Assembly: GCA_963082975.1 (NCBI GenBank)
Contig: OY720345.1
Span: forward strand, 1,563,001-1,627,000
Direction: 5' to 3'
DNA length: 64,000 nt
From: Labia minor
Taxonomy: Eukaryota > Arthropoda > Insecta > Dermaptera > Spongiphoridae
The translations under genes were made by a program, and so were the position numbers. How positions within the stretch are numbered: position 1 is the first letter of the stretch; each line of letters begins with the position of its first letter. Positions 10,131 to 21,818 of this stretch are shown one piece after another. The notes beneath the pieces are model-generated. The model did not search any database, was not told where the DNA came from, and saw only the letters and a list, made by a program, of their open reading frames with translations.

Positions 10131-10640
10131 TACGACTCCCTTAACTGACCTGCCGTGAGTTGGCCGGGTTGCTAGCGCCTCTCCATGGAATCCATGCCCC
10201 TTACCATTTCCTACTTAATTTCGTCGTAATTGAACTCTTTTCACGAATGGAATTTCTTTTAAAGTTTTCAATTTCATGTTGAAGAAATAAATTGCTTAAG
10301 CCCAGCCTCGTCGACGCATCAAGATAAAGTCGAGACTACCTTCGACAGGCCATCTCTTCTGCTGTTCAATAGCCTTTTTGGGAAAAGCCAAATTAAATTG
10401 TCTTAAAACAAGGTTGATTAGTTCATTTCATCATGGAAGACGAGAAGGAAATTCAAATAGGGGCCGTGTATAGAATATTCGTGCGAAAGCAATTAAAAAG
10501 TACTAGAGAAAACTTTTTTAGCAACTCTCTGAAATGAATTTCAAATAAAATGCCTGGGGCAAATATTCCATTCGACCTTTTAACAATGACATTGTTATAC
10601 TCTTTCATTTGTTAACTTGGACTAAGATAAGAAATACAGG
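10131..10640. promoter_or_regulatory. GC-richer unique island
   Basis: Balanced, non-repetitive DNA with no long frame. It contains TAATT and CAATT words and a GTCGACGC segment near 10310. Possible conserved non-coding element; the basis is composition only. Confidence 0.25.
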
Positions 10641-11080
10641 AGAAATATAGTAGTACCTACTCAAGACAATATTACTCCATTTTCTCCTATACACATTTTA
10701 TTTATTATATATTATATAAAAAAATGAATCGTTCTCTTCCAAGGTTTTTTTTTAAAGAAATCATTATAAAAGCAAATGTAGATAGATACGTAAAATCATT
10801 GTCAATTACCTTTTCAATTCTTTAAAAATAAAAAAATAATAATTTTTCTTAAAACTATATTTAATAAAAACAAATAAATACTTATCTGTGAATATATATA
10901 TATATATATATATGATAATTGTCAATGTGTTGTTTTTCTTTATTGATAAGAGATAGAGAGAAAGATTGTATACTTTCTAAGCTAAGACATAATAATGGCA
11001 AACTATTATCTAGCAAATTAAAATCATCAGAGATAACATCGAGGCATCTGTTGTTTTGGTTCACACAACTTGTCTCTTGT
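10641..11080. other. AT-rich DNA with (TA)n
   Basis: A (TA)n run at about 10892-10912. No feature is recognised. Confidence 0.45.
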
Positions 11081-11370
11081 ATGAATATTAATTCTTCTGG
11101 GTGTGGGTGGATCAACGAGGTTATAGAGAAGGAAGGGGATTGGATGCAAAAAGCTCGAGAAGGAAGCTTCTGATCGAGCCATAGAATAGAGAAAAGCAAA
11201 AAAGAACGCGATAATCCAGCATCGTTGACGACGAAAAACACCACGCTAATCCCATCCCCCCGAACTCGAGGCATCGTGTGCTATAAAACATATGATTAAG
11301 GAAATATAAGCCCTTCTGTTTCCGCCCAAAGATACTCCGCTTTAATCCAGCTAAGTGCCGGCTAGTATCC
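11081..11370. promoter_or_regulatory. GC-richer unique island
   Basis: Contains GATAATCC (Otx/bicoid-like word) near 11210 and TATAAAACA near 11282. The 130-codon minus-strand frame covering it (10882-11274) ends in microsatellite-coded residues and is probably chance. Confidence 0.25.
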
Positions 11371-11873
11371 TGAAAAAAAAAATCATAATGGTTCGTTTAT
11401 TTAGCTAATAGCTTGGGAATAAACGCCACGAAATATTGCGTCAAATTATTAGGATTTACTCGGTTGTTGGGGAGGGAGGGAGGGGGGGGGGAAGCCAACC
11501 AATCCTGATCCAACTGCACTTCAATATACATATATACTTACTGTTTTTGCCATGGGGTCAATGAAAACCGACCTTTATAACCATTCAATCATTATAAATG
11601 AATAGAGAGAGAGAGAGGTTTTATTTAACATTTACCTTAAAATCAACTAACTTTTGAATATTTTTTATTATGTTAGAAAAAAAAATTAACAATTAATTTA
11701 AAGCACTAAAAAAAATATATTTTTTTTTATAATGTTTTTCATGGTTTAAAAAATATTATCAATCCATTAAAATTATCTGAATAATTGGGTGGATATTTCT
11801 TTAAATTATCTGAATAATTGGGTGGATATTTCTTTAAAAAAATAAATAAATAAACTTTGACTTTTTTTTAGTA
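11371..11873. other. AT-rich DNA with a G-run and a 33-bp tandem duplication
   Basis: A G-rich run lies at about 11471-11491 and (GA)n near 11606. A perfect 33-bp direct duplication (unit TTATCTGAATAATTGGGTGG and following bases) lies at about 11769-11836, next to the mariner. Confidence 0.6.
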
Positions 11874-13579
11874 TTGTAGGTTATTACGAAAGTTTTGTCC
11901 ATTTTAATGTCCTGTGTTTTTGTCGCTTCATATCTAAATAAACATATATTCTACAGTGTTGTATAAGTATACTGATCGATAGAGAATTTTGTACTCTATA
12001 CGTTGGTGCTTGTTCATTTTTTTTCTAACTTTTAATTTAATGCCTCTTTTCAGCTTATAACTAACTATATGATGTCGTTAAGCTATTTTCGACTAATTTT
12101 TACCGACCGACGATAGTAAGGGAGGTATTGTTTTCACACCAAATTTCACATGTGGAGATTTTTACATATCTCCAAGAATCATGCATTTTCTAAACAGAAA
12201 AAAGTATTTTTAGCATGATGTCTGTCCGTCCGTCTGTCCGTCTGTCCGTCCGTATAAATGTGTACAGCCTGAACGGCTCAACCGATTTTGATGAAATTTG
12301 GTATATTTACTTAATGCATCAGTGGGATGAATTGATCAACTTTTGGTGCAAATCCGGAAACCGGAAGTGGTAGTATTAGCGATCGACGATAGGAAGGGAA
12401 GGGTTATTTTCACACCAAATTTCACATGAGGAGATTTTTTTATATATTACCACGAATCATACACTTTGTATTGGTTTTATCCTCGGGAAAATCATATTTA
12501 TTAGTTTTTCTTGATTTAAAATTATATGACGTCATCCAGCCATTCATGACGTCACAGCCTGGTCTTACATATATATTATAAATAAAATAAAATTAAAAAT
12601 GTTTATATTTATTATTTATGTATTCATATCTGTTTTTTATTACATTAATAGATATATTAAAATTATTTGAAATTGTTTCTGTAGCTAGAAATTAATTTAC
12701 TTCAAACCGTTGGTCGGTTCGGACCTGGCCACAGGTCAACTTATTCTCTACGAATTCAACCTGAAAAACAGTCCGAAAAATTAATCAGGCATTTGGAAAT
12801 GATAGAACGCACTGTTCGAAGTTGATTAGCGAAATTTCGTTCATGAGATTTTAGCCTCGAAGATAAGCCCCGAAGTGCTCGACCTACAGTAATCCAGGAA
12901 AAAGATTGGATGACCCTGATGGAGACTGACCCATTGGATGGCGGAAGAACTGGGCGTTAGCTCTCATGTGGTTTTTGATGGTTTAAAACATATTGGAAAG
13001 GTCAAAAAGCTCGAAAAGTAGGCGCCACACGATTTGAACGATCTACAGAAATTGTCACGTTTCCAGGTTTGTTCGTCTTTGCTTTTGTGCAACAAAAACG
13101 ATCCTTTTTTGGATTGGATCGTCACGTGTGATGATAAGTGGATCCTATTCGACAACAGGAAACGTTCACGACAGTGGTTGGACATCGATCAGCAGCCGGC
13201 ACTGGTTAACAGGAGACACTGACCACGTTTCACAAATCACAGTCCAAATATTAAACGAATTGAGCATCAAAGTTCTGTCTCATCCACCATACTCCCCAGA
13301 CCTCTCGCCAACCGACTACCACGTTTTCAAGCACTTCGACAACTTTCTCACTGGTAGAACCTTCACCAATCAGGACCAGGTAAAAACGGTCTTCGTCGAC
13401 TTTATCGAAACACGAGCACCCAATTTTTATGCTGACGGAATTAATCGACTTGTGTTACGTTGGCAAAAGTGCGCTGATTCAAATGGCGTTTATTTCGATT
13501 AAATTGAATAAGTATTCACTGAGATATTAAAGTTTAAAGTAGACTCATAAAAACGGACAAAACTTTCGTAACAACCTAA
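11874..13579 (+). mobile_element. Cecropia-type mariner, interrupted by HINE-A
   Basis: Inverted ends read AGGTTATTACGAAAGTTTTG (left) and AGGTTGTTACGAAAGTTTTG (right, inverted), with TA duplications at 11872-11873 and 13580-13581. The transposase begins MSLSYFRLIF at 12072, is interrupted by HINE-A (12102-12745) and resumes LYEF. Later blocks are VTCDDKWILFDNRKRSRQWL (first catalytic Asp), SHPPYSPDLSPTDYHVFKHF (third catalytic Asp region) and a C-terminus WQKCADSNGVYFD, as in Hsmar1/SETMAR-type enzymes. The central part with the second Asp (LLHDN) is deleted at about 13195. Several stops and frameshifts; it is dead. Without HINE-A it is about 1.06 kb. Confidence 0.85.
12102..12745 (+). mobile_element. 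HINE-A copy 3, full length, inside the mariner
   Basis: 5' ACCGACCGACGATAG to 3' hairpin GACCTGGCCACAGGTC plus AACTTATT, about 644 bp. It has all parts: leader, (GTCC/GTCT)n, core with GATGAAATTTGGTA, CCGGAAGTGG, the second leader-like module, two TGACGTCA sites and the AT-rich 3' part. The host mariner frame on both sides shows that it landed in a run of Ts without deleting codons, in line with T^T targeting. Confidence 0.8.
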
Positions 13580-13581
13580 TA

Positions 13582-14014
13582 CTAAAATCAAAATTAAATT
13601 TAATAACTTTCTTTATAAAACATTTAATATTATAACTAATAAAATAAATAAATTATATCATTTTAAATATATATACAATCTTACGAGAACTTGTAAAGTA
13701 CCTATAATAATTGATTATTTAGTATTATAATAAATAAATAAATATCATAAAATGTTGTTTGTTGCACATTAAATTGAAAATTTTATAAAATTCTTTTTAT
13801 TTTATTATTTTTTTAGTAAGTATACAATAATACATTTTTCAATTATTTTATTTATATATAAATACTTTGTGGATTAACGTTAAAAGATGAATTCCCAATA
13901 CTACTATCACTACTACTGTTCACTCCATATAATCCCGGGATTTAAATTATGACAATAAAATGTAAATTTATACAAAAAATAGATAATCCGATGAATTAGT
14001 TGTTGTTGTTGTTG

Positions 14015-14047
<33 letters not shown>

Positions 14048-14087
14048 TATTTTGGTCTGAAGCATTATAGCGTATTTAGCCGTATTT
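13582..14087. other. AT-rich filler
   Basis: Includes TTG and TTA simple repeats at about 14001-14046. Nothing gene-like is seen. Confidence 0.5.
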
Positions 14088-14501
14088 ATGAATAAATTTC
14101 TCGAGGCCTATGGGGCAAGTGATTTATCTGTTCGCTGCCTTGGTTCATCCATCTTCATTACATCACCGGGTTTGCCATCAACAAAAGAGTGGGACTCCTC
14201 CCTTGCGTCCGCCCTTCAACCTTCTCCTGACTCATCTTTTACAGCACTCGAGCGTTTGAATCTGGGTTTTTGTGTATCTGTTCACTTAAAAAACAAGTTG
14301 ATCATCTTGAGCGAAGAAGTAGACGAGGGAAGATGGCCGGATTCCAGTAAGCAAGCCTTTATCTATCGAAAATGTGAGCGAGTGTTTAACACACCAATCA
14401 GACTTGGAAACAAAACGAACAAAACATGGCGTATCGAAGGATTCTTCAAGAAAAATCAATGCCAATCAACCGAGAACAATAGTCACTTAACATTCGAATA
14501 A
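14088..14501 (+). CDS. Unidentified open frame, 137 codons
   Basis: This is the longest open frame in the window and lies in an island with near-balanced composition. It starts MNKFLEAYGASDLSVRCLGS, is Ser/Pro-rich in the middle (about residues 25-50) and basic towards the C-terminus. No signal peptide, membrane segment or known domain is visible, and the Met context (TTTATGA) is poor. No TATA box or donor site decides the start. It may be a fast-evolving or orphan gene, an exon, or a chance frame in a conserved non-coding island. Confidence 0.25.
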   Translation: MNKFLEAYGASDLSVRCLGSSIFITSPGLPSTKEWDSSLASALQPSPDSSFTALERLNLGFCVSVHLKNKLIILSEEVDEGRWPDSSKQAFIYRKCERVFNTPIRLGNKTNKTWRIEGFFKKNQCQSTENNSHLTFE

Positions 14502-15390
14502 AATCACTAAAAACAAATACTATATATGCACTATAAATACACGATATTTGAAAAAACAGAAAAACAAACAAGCAATTTACCACTCTATACAATAAAATAA
14601 TATAATTATGATAATTATAAATTTTTTTTTTTTTTTTTAAAAGTTCATTTATTTGAAATAATGTCTATGTTATTAGTGTATTCGCTGGAAAGCTTCTTTT
14701 ATTAAAGAATAAGATCAGAAATATCATTCTGCATTTGATAAATTTAATAAATTACAGTGAAGGGTAGATTCGAAAATATAATTAAACTTTTATGATTAAA
14801 AAAGTGGAATTTGTCATTTGGCTTATTTGTTCTGATGCGTTTTCAAATCATATTGAGTATTCACTAATTTTTCCTGACCAGTCTATTTATATGATTTAGA
14901 GACATTTTTTTTTTATCTAATACTTTTTATTTTAAAATGCATACAATTTTAATAATATGTATAATTAAATAAATCAAAATTTTGACAAGTTTTTATTATT
15001 GTTATTTAATTCGTTGTATTTTTCATCTAAAATATTTAGAGAAAAATAATTTTATTGATATTCGAGTTTAACATTTCATTAGAAAAGATTTAATTCTTTA
15101 TATTTTTTTCTTTTTATATAAATAATGAAAGATTTATTAAAAAAATAAATAAATTTCATACTTTCAAACTTTCAGTTGTTATCCCCTGAGAGTTAGGCAA
15201 TCAGAGATATGAATTGACGAAGTGTGGATACCACACAAATTCATTCACTTTCTACTCTCCTTTTCATTCAAATTAATAGAATTCATTATGTTTAATTCTA
15301 ACAAATTGACATTAAATTAAATCTACAAGCATAATATATTTTACATAAATTTATAAATTTTGTTTTTTGAAAGAGATCAAAAAAAATTAG
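14502..15390. other. AT-rich filler with a small GC-richer patch
   Basis: Poly-T at about 14623-14638. A slightly GC-richer unique patch lies at 15175-15260. No element is seen. Confidence 0.45.
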
Positions 15391-15995
15391 CTGGAGTGTC
15401 TCCACTCGACTATCTCGCAATTTGAATTGGATTAAATAACATAATATATTATATTTAAATTAAATTTAATTAATTATAAATTATAAATAATAAATATTAA
15501 ACCAGCGCATGTTTGGCTTTTTATTGATGGCACCATGGCACGTGTTGGCGCGTGAGATTTGCAGTTTTAAAAAATTAATTCTGGTACTTTCAGCGATTCA
15601 ATCAAGCTGAAATTCTATATATAGCAGTTTTATACAATTATTAATCATGTGAAAAATTATCAAACATATATCTTTATTTTTACGGTCACTTTAGAGGAAA
15701 AAAAATCAAAACGTTGTAGGTAATGATCCTCTTCCGGTTGAGCTACATTTCTCAAAAGTTGATAGAAAACTATGAATTTTGAATAATGTCCATGTACCAA
15801 ATTTCATCATTCTAGCTCAAACCGTTTTTGCGTAATCTTGCCTGCATACAAACACACATACACACATACACACACACACAGACATTTTTCTCAACCTTAG
15901 TGAAAATGATTCAGGAACCTTCAAAACGTATAAAAACATCAAAATCTCAACATCGAAAATTTTCGTGATCGCAATACTATCTCTGGCGAGATAGT
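15391..15995 (-). mobile_element. HINE-C copy 2, most complete
   Basis: Minus-strand 5' end ACTATCTCGCCAGAGATAGT at 15995, itself a small hairpin. It continues through the leader to CCTGAATC, a (TG)n tract at about 15852-15880, the core with GATGAAATTTGGTACATG, CAACCGGAAGAGG, a GGCGCGCC-poor middle and an AT-rich part. It ends at inverted GCGAGATAGTCGAGTGGAGA and CACTCCAG at 15391. It is about 605 bp and has no ORF. Best reference copy of the family in this window. Confidence 0.75.
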
Positions 15996-16642
15996 AAAAA
16001 TAAAAAATAAAAAATAAAAATTATAAATATGAATTTTATTAAAAAAAAAAATAAAAATAAAACTTTCTTACTTTATTATTAAGATATTAATTCATATTTA
16101 TTGACATAAAATTAAAAATTATTTTTTTTTATAATATAAATAAAATTTTTCTCTCATCCTGACAACTATTTAATATTATTATTATTATTATTTAACAATA
16201 ATAAATTATATTATGACTTTATCAAAATATATAAAATATTTATTCCTAATTCTAAGAAAGAAAAATAATTCCATATTTAAGTAGCTATTCTTCAAACTAA
16301 GAGTAAAATATAATAGCTAAATTAATCATAGAAATGAAATTGAATCCTTTTTAAAGGAAAGCAAAAACTTTTCCACCTACACAAATAGTCCTGTTCTTGA
16401 ATTGTGCACCAAATGCGATAAAACATGAGTTATACAATTTAAAAATAATCCCCCAGCAAAGAGAGATTTATCTATTATGAAAATTTATTTAATACGATGG
16501 AAGCTCAGTTGCATATATGTATATTCTCTACTGCTTCCATTATATACCCCATCCGTATTCTCTCTACCCTTTCAAGTACACATATCTTTATAATTTTCAG
16601 TTAATCCGCTTAAACAAACTTGCGATAAAAAATTTGATATCG

Positions 16643-16678
<36 letters not shown>

Positions 16679-16785
16679 GAAAGTAAAATACGAATTTTGT
16701 ATTCACTTAATTTCGTTTTTTAATCATTAAATTTAATAAATGATAACGTATATCTCCGCTTATAATAAACTTTATTAATCAAAGT
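15996..16785. other. AT-rich filler, long poly-T
   Basis: AAATAA-type repeats at 15996-16025, a (TTA)n tract near 16175 and a T run of about 28 at 16647-16674. A unique, slightly GC-richer patch spans 16350-16620. Confidence 0.45.
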
Positions 16786-17600
16786 AAAAACCATTCGAAT
16801 CAATACACTTTTATCAACGAGAAACAAGTTTATTTATGCCGATAGCGTAAAATTCTGGAGTCCTGGAGGCGATAAAGTCTTTAAAGGCATTTTTGCCGTC
16901 GTCTTGGTTTTTGAAGCAAGTTGTCGAATTGCTTGATAAAGTGGTAGTCAGTGAGCGATAGGTCCGGTGAGTATGGCGGATGAGGTAGAGTCTCGTAGCT
17001 TAATTCATTCAACTTTTGCAGTGTCATTTGAGCGACGTGTGGCCAAGTGTTGTCGTGGAGCAGAATTGGTCTGTTTTCGTTCTGTTGTCTAATGCCGGGC
17101 ACATACGCTGCATCTTCTGGTGCATTTCGACAATTTGTTGACAATACTTGTCTGCCATAATTGTTTCGACTGGATCAGGAAGCTGTGATGGATAAGACAG
17201 ACACTATAATCGTTCGATCACGGTCCAACATCGACGGTTGTCGAAAAAAATCCACTTTTCTTTGCAGGTTATAATCCGGTCGAGAAGAAGCGGGTCTTTT
17301 TTGTTGCGCTGAGAAAGAGACAATGATCAAAACTGTCGGATGAGTGACGCTTACGTCTTCCGCAAGCTCTTTAATCGTTGAACGCGGTTCTTCTTCAACA
17401 AATGCCTTCAACTGATGGACGCACACGACCTTCTTAATCTTTGAGGCTCTCATCTCCACTTCTTAAACTTCCTAAACTAAAGTTACGCCACACGTTCTTG
17501 AACAATGTCAGGACCAAAGGCATTATTAATTTTCGACTTTCGCAATACCCTGTTTAAACTCGTACAGGAAAATATCCCGGATTTGTTACTTCTCCGTTTG
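16786..17600 (-). mobile_element. Cecropia-type mariner, eroded
   Basis: On the minus strand: an N-terminal relic near 17600, then LKAFVEEEPRSTIKELAEDV (second helix-turn-helix linker region, about 17340-17400) and DYNLQRKVDFF. Next come RPILLHDNTWPHVAQMTLQK (second catalytic Asp) and LPHPPYSPDLSLTDYHFIKQ (third Asp, 34 residues on). The C-terminus is IASRTPEFYAIGINKLVSR and KCIDSNGFYFD. A central gap removes the first-Asp region, and there are several stops and frameshifts. Terminal inverted repeats were not found, so both ends are eroded. It is related to, but not a copy of, the mariner at 11874. Confidence 0.8.
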
Positions 17601-17857
17601 CAATTGACCAGCCTAAACAAAACGTAAATCAACAAAATCATAAAAGTTTTTATAATCAAAATACAGAGCGAAAATGATATATAATACATGATATATAGTA
17701 CATTTATTACATAATTTATTTCAATATCAAATTGCAAACATCAAGAATACAAAAATAAAAAAATAAAAAAAAAAGAACGAAATTATTTTTCTACCAACGT
17801 AATATAAAGATAAATAATTTAATAATTTAATTTTTGCTGCTATAAATTATACCAATC
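17601..17857. other. AT-rich filler
   Basis: No gene or element is seen. Confidence 0.5.
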
Positions 17858-18270
17858 TATCTATCTATCTATCTTTGTGGCTTTACGCAATTCGAAAGTT
17901 CTTGGCAGCAGCAAGCCCACCCCTCCAAGTATATTCCTATTCTGAGCCACAACCTTCCAGTCCCTATCCTCTCCCATCTCCCATCTCTTTCACGTCCTTT
18001 CCCACATTATCCACCCACCGTGTCCTTGGTCTTCTCTCCTGGACGTTTCAATATATTTTTTGCCATTCTATCTTTTCCCATTCTAACCACTTATAGCCTT
18101 CTCGATTTTATAATTCTAACTATATAATTGGAGATGCATAGAAGTCATGCAATTCCTTGTTATGCAATTTTCGCCATTCCCCGGTAACCTCATCTTTTTT
18201 TGGCCCATAAATGAATGCTTCGCAGAATCCTATTCTCAAATACTCTAAATCTACTCTCGTCACCTAACGT
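17858..18270 (-). pseudogene. LINE 3'-end fragment with (GATA)n tail
   Basis: Minus-strand blocks in order: RVDLEYLRIGF, IYGPKKDEVTGEWRKLHNKE, a linker, then RRPRTRWVDNVGKDVKEMG and VVAQNRN, ending AAAKNFRIA and a stop. These are the usual C-terminal blocks of arthropod non-LTR retrotransposon polyproteins. The element ends in a (GATA)n tail (plus-strand CTAT repeats at 17858-17874), expected at a LINE 3' end. It is 5' truncated with several frameshifts. The same 3' end occurs at 37335. Confidence 0.8.
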
Positions 18271-18599
18271 CATAGACCATGCAATGCAATACAATACAAT
18301 ATATAAACAAATTTTAATTTAAAATTTTATTCAAGAGATTATCTGACAATCCAGAGAGAAAATTTAGAATAAATATTACTAATCTAAACTGAAAATTTAT
18401 TTTAATAATTGCAAATTTCCTTTAATAACAATGTTTTTTGAGAAATATATAATAGAAATCTTAAGGAATAAACTTTTATATTTGACCATAGAAATACAAG
18501 TGAACAAAAAAAAAAAAATTTTAAGTATTATTTTTTTTTTTTTTGAACAAGCAATATATTTCACAATCCTTACATATTTAATTGTATTCAACTTTTTTA
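18271..18599. other. AT-rich filler
   Basis: (CAATA)n-like run near 18280-18302 and A/T homopolymers. Nothing else is seen. Confidence 0.5.
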
Positions 18600-18990
18600 T
18601 CATCAAATAGAACCAGCCCCAATAAAAAACGCATCGTTTAAAGCTGATAATATTTCAATTATATCAACAAAAAAAAATGTCCCAAAAGGAAGAAAGGAGC
18701 AAAAATGAAAGAGAAAAGGAAAGAAGTGGTAGGGTGGAAGATGGCAGGGAGATAAAAGTTTTGAGGAATTTTTATTAGGCCATCCATTAGCATGTGAGGT
18801 CGGGTCGCTTTGGAGTGTTTTGGAGAGAGAGAGAGAGAGAGAGAGGCATGGTTTAAATGTTAAGATTACGTTCGTTAAAGCAAAGGACCGGCCCCTTGAT
18901 GATTTATTCTGAGAGAAGGGAGTCTTCTGGTACACAAAAGCATCCTCTCTCGTCCGTTTGGAGTTTTTTTTTAAGAAAACCAAACTAGAT
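18600..18990. promoter_or_regulatory. GC-richer unique island with (GA)n
   Basis: Balanced unique sequence on both sides of a (GA)n run at about 18825-18844. It holds GATAAAAG and TTTATTAGG words. The 126-codon minus-strand frame (18603-18983) spans the GA run and shows Ser-Leu repeats from it, so coding is unlikely. Confidence 0.25.
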
Positions 18991-19132
18991 TAAAATAGGC
19001 AACTGAAATTTTTGCAAAAATTAGAAAAACACTTTAGAGAACCTAATGAGTTAAGCCATTAGAATTAAAATAAAAATAAAGTAAATAAAAGCATGTCCGC
19101 TACTGTTGGGATAAGCAAATGACTGTATTTAC

Positions 19133-19176
<44 letters not shown>

Positions 19177-19769
19177 CTTTCTTAACGAAACATATGTTAA
19201 AAAAAAAAAAGCTAGTGCTACGCCCGTTGAACAAGTGGATTTATACAATTTGGTTTGGTTTGTATTCTATTCAAAGAATGGAAACAATGTTAGTAACAGG
19301 TCGCTTATGATTGGAGTCTTTCCAACAGATAAATTTTCTCCCTTTCTTGGGCCAAAATGAGTTGTCCTCCTCACCCATTTTCACTCTTTATATTCATTTA
19401 AATGTATAAATAGATTTTTAATTTCAATTTGCACCCTCACAATAGAGACTTTTAATAGAAAGCTCATATTTTTTAATAATATACTTATATAGTATATAGA
19501 AAAAATTATTTTCTTTCATTTTCAAACTTATTTTTAAAATAAATTAATAAAAAAAAACCTTAATATAAATGCTTTTTAATAAAAAATGCCCTCAAAAATA
19601 AAAAAATAAAATATTAATTAAACCTTGAATATTATCCTTTACATATGTCCAACAAAATAGCGTGGGGCGCATATAATAATATTAAATTCTTTACCTACTA
19701 CTAATGTTCATACCACCCACGCGTTTTTGTTAATATTAAAATGAATTTGATATGAATGTTGTGGATAAT
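18991..19769. other. AT-rich DNA with (TA)n(GA)n
   Basis: Compound microsatellite at about 19133-19176. A unique patch spans 19200-19400. No gene is seen. Confidence 0.45.
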
Positions 19770-20040
19770 TAATACACTTTACTTAACTCATACTGTCCGG
19801 TTGTCCGGTTGTTTGTTGGTTTGTCCGCGGCATTTTATAATCGATATTTCAACAACTTCCCGTCATTCAATCAACTTGAAATTTTGCATACGCGCTTGCC
19901 CCTGCTAATAATACACGAATCAATTGAAAAAATCCACTGAATTATTTATCTGTTAGTGGTAATTAATTAACTAAACTTTCATATGCGGAATATGGAATAG
20001 TTCACTATTTCAATCATAGATGGCGATAGCAGTTATATTA
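19770..20040. repeat. Transposon-like segment, unclassified
   Basis: Carries words typical of arthropod non-autonomous elements, such as a duplicated TGTCCGGT, then TCAACTTGAAATTTTGCATAC. This resembles the 'target-question' core seen in the HINE families but does not align with them end to end. It also begins with ACACTTTACTTAA, a word repeated in the arms of the adjacent foldback. Termini are not defined. Confidence 0.35.
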
Positions 20041-20048
20041 AAAAGTAT

Positions 20049-20266
20049 AAAATAAATTTAAGTAAAAAGAAATCTTTTTAAAAAACACACTTTACTTAAA
20101 ATTGCACTAAAAAGTAAAAAATAAAATCACTGTAAAGTGTGTGCGCTCAAATTATAATAACACCGTAAAAGCACACACTTTACAGTGATTTTATTTTTTA
20201 CTTTTTAGTGCAATTTTAAGTAAAGTGTGTTTTTTAAAAAGATTTCTTTTTACTTAAATTTATTTT
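20049..20266. repeat. Perfect 96-bp inverted repeat (foldback)
   Basis: Arms 20049-20144 and 20171-20266 are exact reverse complements over all 96 positions; the spacer is 26 nt. No protein is encoded. Transcription from either side would give a long perfect hairpin RNA. It could be a foldback MITE, a source of endogenous siRNA, or an artefact of library or assembly foldback. Confidence 0.9.
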
Positions 20267-21380
20267 AAAAATTAGAAAGGCATATGATATATGCTATATG
20301 GTATATATAATGTTTCTACGATTTTTGATAGTAAAATAATTTTAGATAATATGTTAACGAATTAAAATAATTCAAATCAAATCATTCAATTACTACTAAA
20401 ACATTTAAAAATAATTACAGGGAAAATTAATTTCATATTTAAAAATTTAATTTTTCTTAAAATCATTGATCTTCTGTATCTGTATAGTTATTTTTTTTTT
20501 TGTATCTATTTTTTTATTTTTTAATATAAAATAAAAAAATAATAAAATATCTACAATAACAAATGTGGCTGAGTGATTCAATGAAACAGAGAAAACTTGT
20601 TTATACATGCATTAAAGTCTCATTCACAAACGTTAAAATACATTAAGCAAAATCCTTTAAACAATTTATATATGTTGCTAAATTTTACTGAATTTCCTTA
20701 CATCTTAGTCAGGGTGATAGGGGATATATTCGCCTTGTCCTGATATTTGTTTGTTCCACATTATTGTGACTAAAAAGATAAAAATTAAAATTGTCCTTTT
20801 ATAATCTATTTTTAATATTCAAAAATAATTTAATCAAAAACTTTTCTAACATAACATAATGGAAAGTATATATATTTATCTTCAATAGATTTTGAGTAAA
20901 GTAATCATTAGCAAATGACAGTTATTATTCTATTCAAAATTGAAATATAATTATTTTTTATCTATTAGGATATATTATTTGAATTTGGACATTGATGTAC
21001 ATATGTGTGTCTAGATAAAAAAAATAGAATGTATTTGTCTCTTGATGATGCAAACTGAAATTATTTAAAGGCAATATTCAATTCCCTTTGATGATATTTT
21101 AACATTTTAACTAATCCAATGTTATAGTTAAATATATTATTATATTTTTTTAAATAAATTGAAATTACATTCAAATTTACATACCTTTCTATATATATTT
21201 GTATATGTATGTATGTATATGTTATTAGATTTCATATTCATATTAAATGGATTTTATAAAAATTTATTAACAGCATAGACATTATTATTATTATTATTAT
21301 TCATTGTATATTCATCTGAACTTCTCTATTATTTAATCAAAAAGTATTCCATGATCTCTTTTTAAAGAGAGGGAAAAAAA
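20267..21380. other. AT-rich filler
   Basis: Slightly GC-richer unique stretches at 20570-20760; otherwise AT simple sequence, with (GTAT)n near 21206. No gene is seen. Confidence 0.45.
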
Positions 21381-21559
21381 GTCAAGCTGCAGTTGGCATT
21401 TTGTGTTGTCGCTATTTCGTACTAATTAAAAAGTTTCAATTCCCAACAAAACAGCATTCAGCTGCAAGAGATTTTGAAGGGCCAGGGCGTTTCGCTTACT
21501 ACTACGTTATCCTATTATATATACTTGCGGATGTGGCACTAATTGGTCCATACAATAGA
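21381..21559. other. GC-richer patch next to an inverted-repeat arm
   Basis: Unique sequence with a 60-codon plus-strand frame (21401-21583) that runs into the repeat arm. Not recognised. Confidence 0.3.
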
Positions 21560-21818
21560 AAGTTTTCATTTTCGCTTAATTAACCAATGTGAGGACAACT
21601 TGTTATTGTCACAAACACCTTTCTAACTTAGCGCAAATGAATCTTATCTTATAAAAAATTAATTTCTATATCTTCATAAAAATACACATACATATATATA
21701 ATAAAAGATTTTAAGGAATACAGTGTTTTTATCAATTTTTTTTTTATTCTTTATCATCATAATAGTAATCTACAAGTTTAAAAGAAAATAATCAATAATA
21801 GAGTATAAAGAAAAAAAT
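21560..21818 (+). repeat. Long inverted repeat, left arm
   Basis: About 259 bp, starting AAGTTTTCATTTTCGCTTAA and including GAGGACAACTTGTTATTGTC. It matches the reverse complement of 23683-23938 over its whole length with scattered differences and variation in the central TA tract. The outer ends of both arms carry the same terminus. Confidence 0.85.

Noticed and set aside
10882-11274. 130-codon minus-strand ORF as a gene
   Set aside because: Its C-terminus is coded by a (TA)n microsatellite and no domain is visible.
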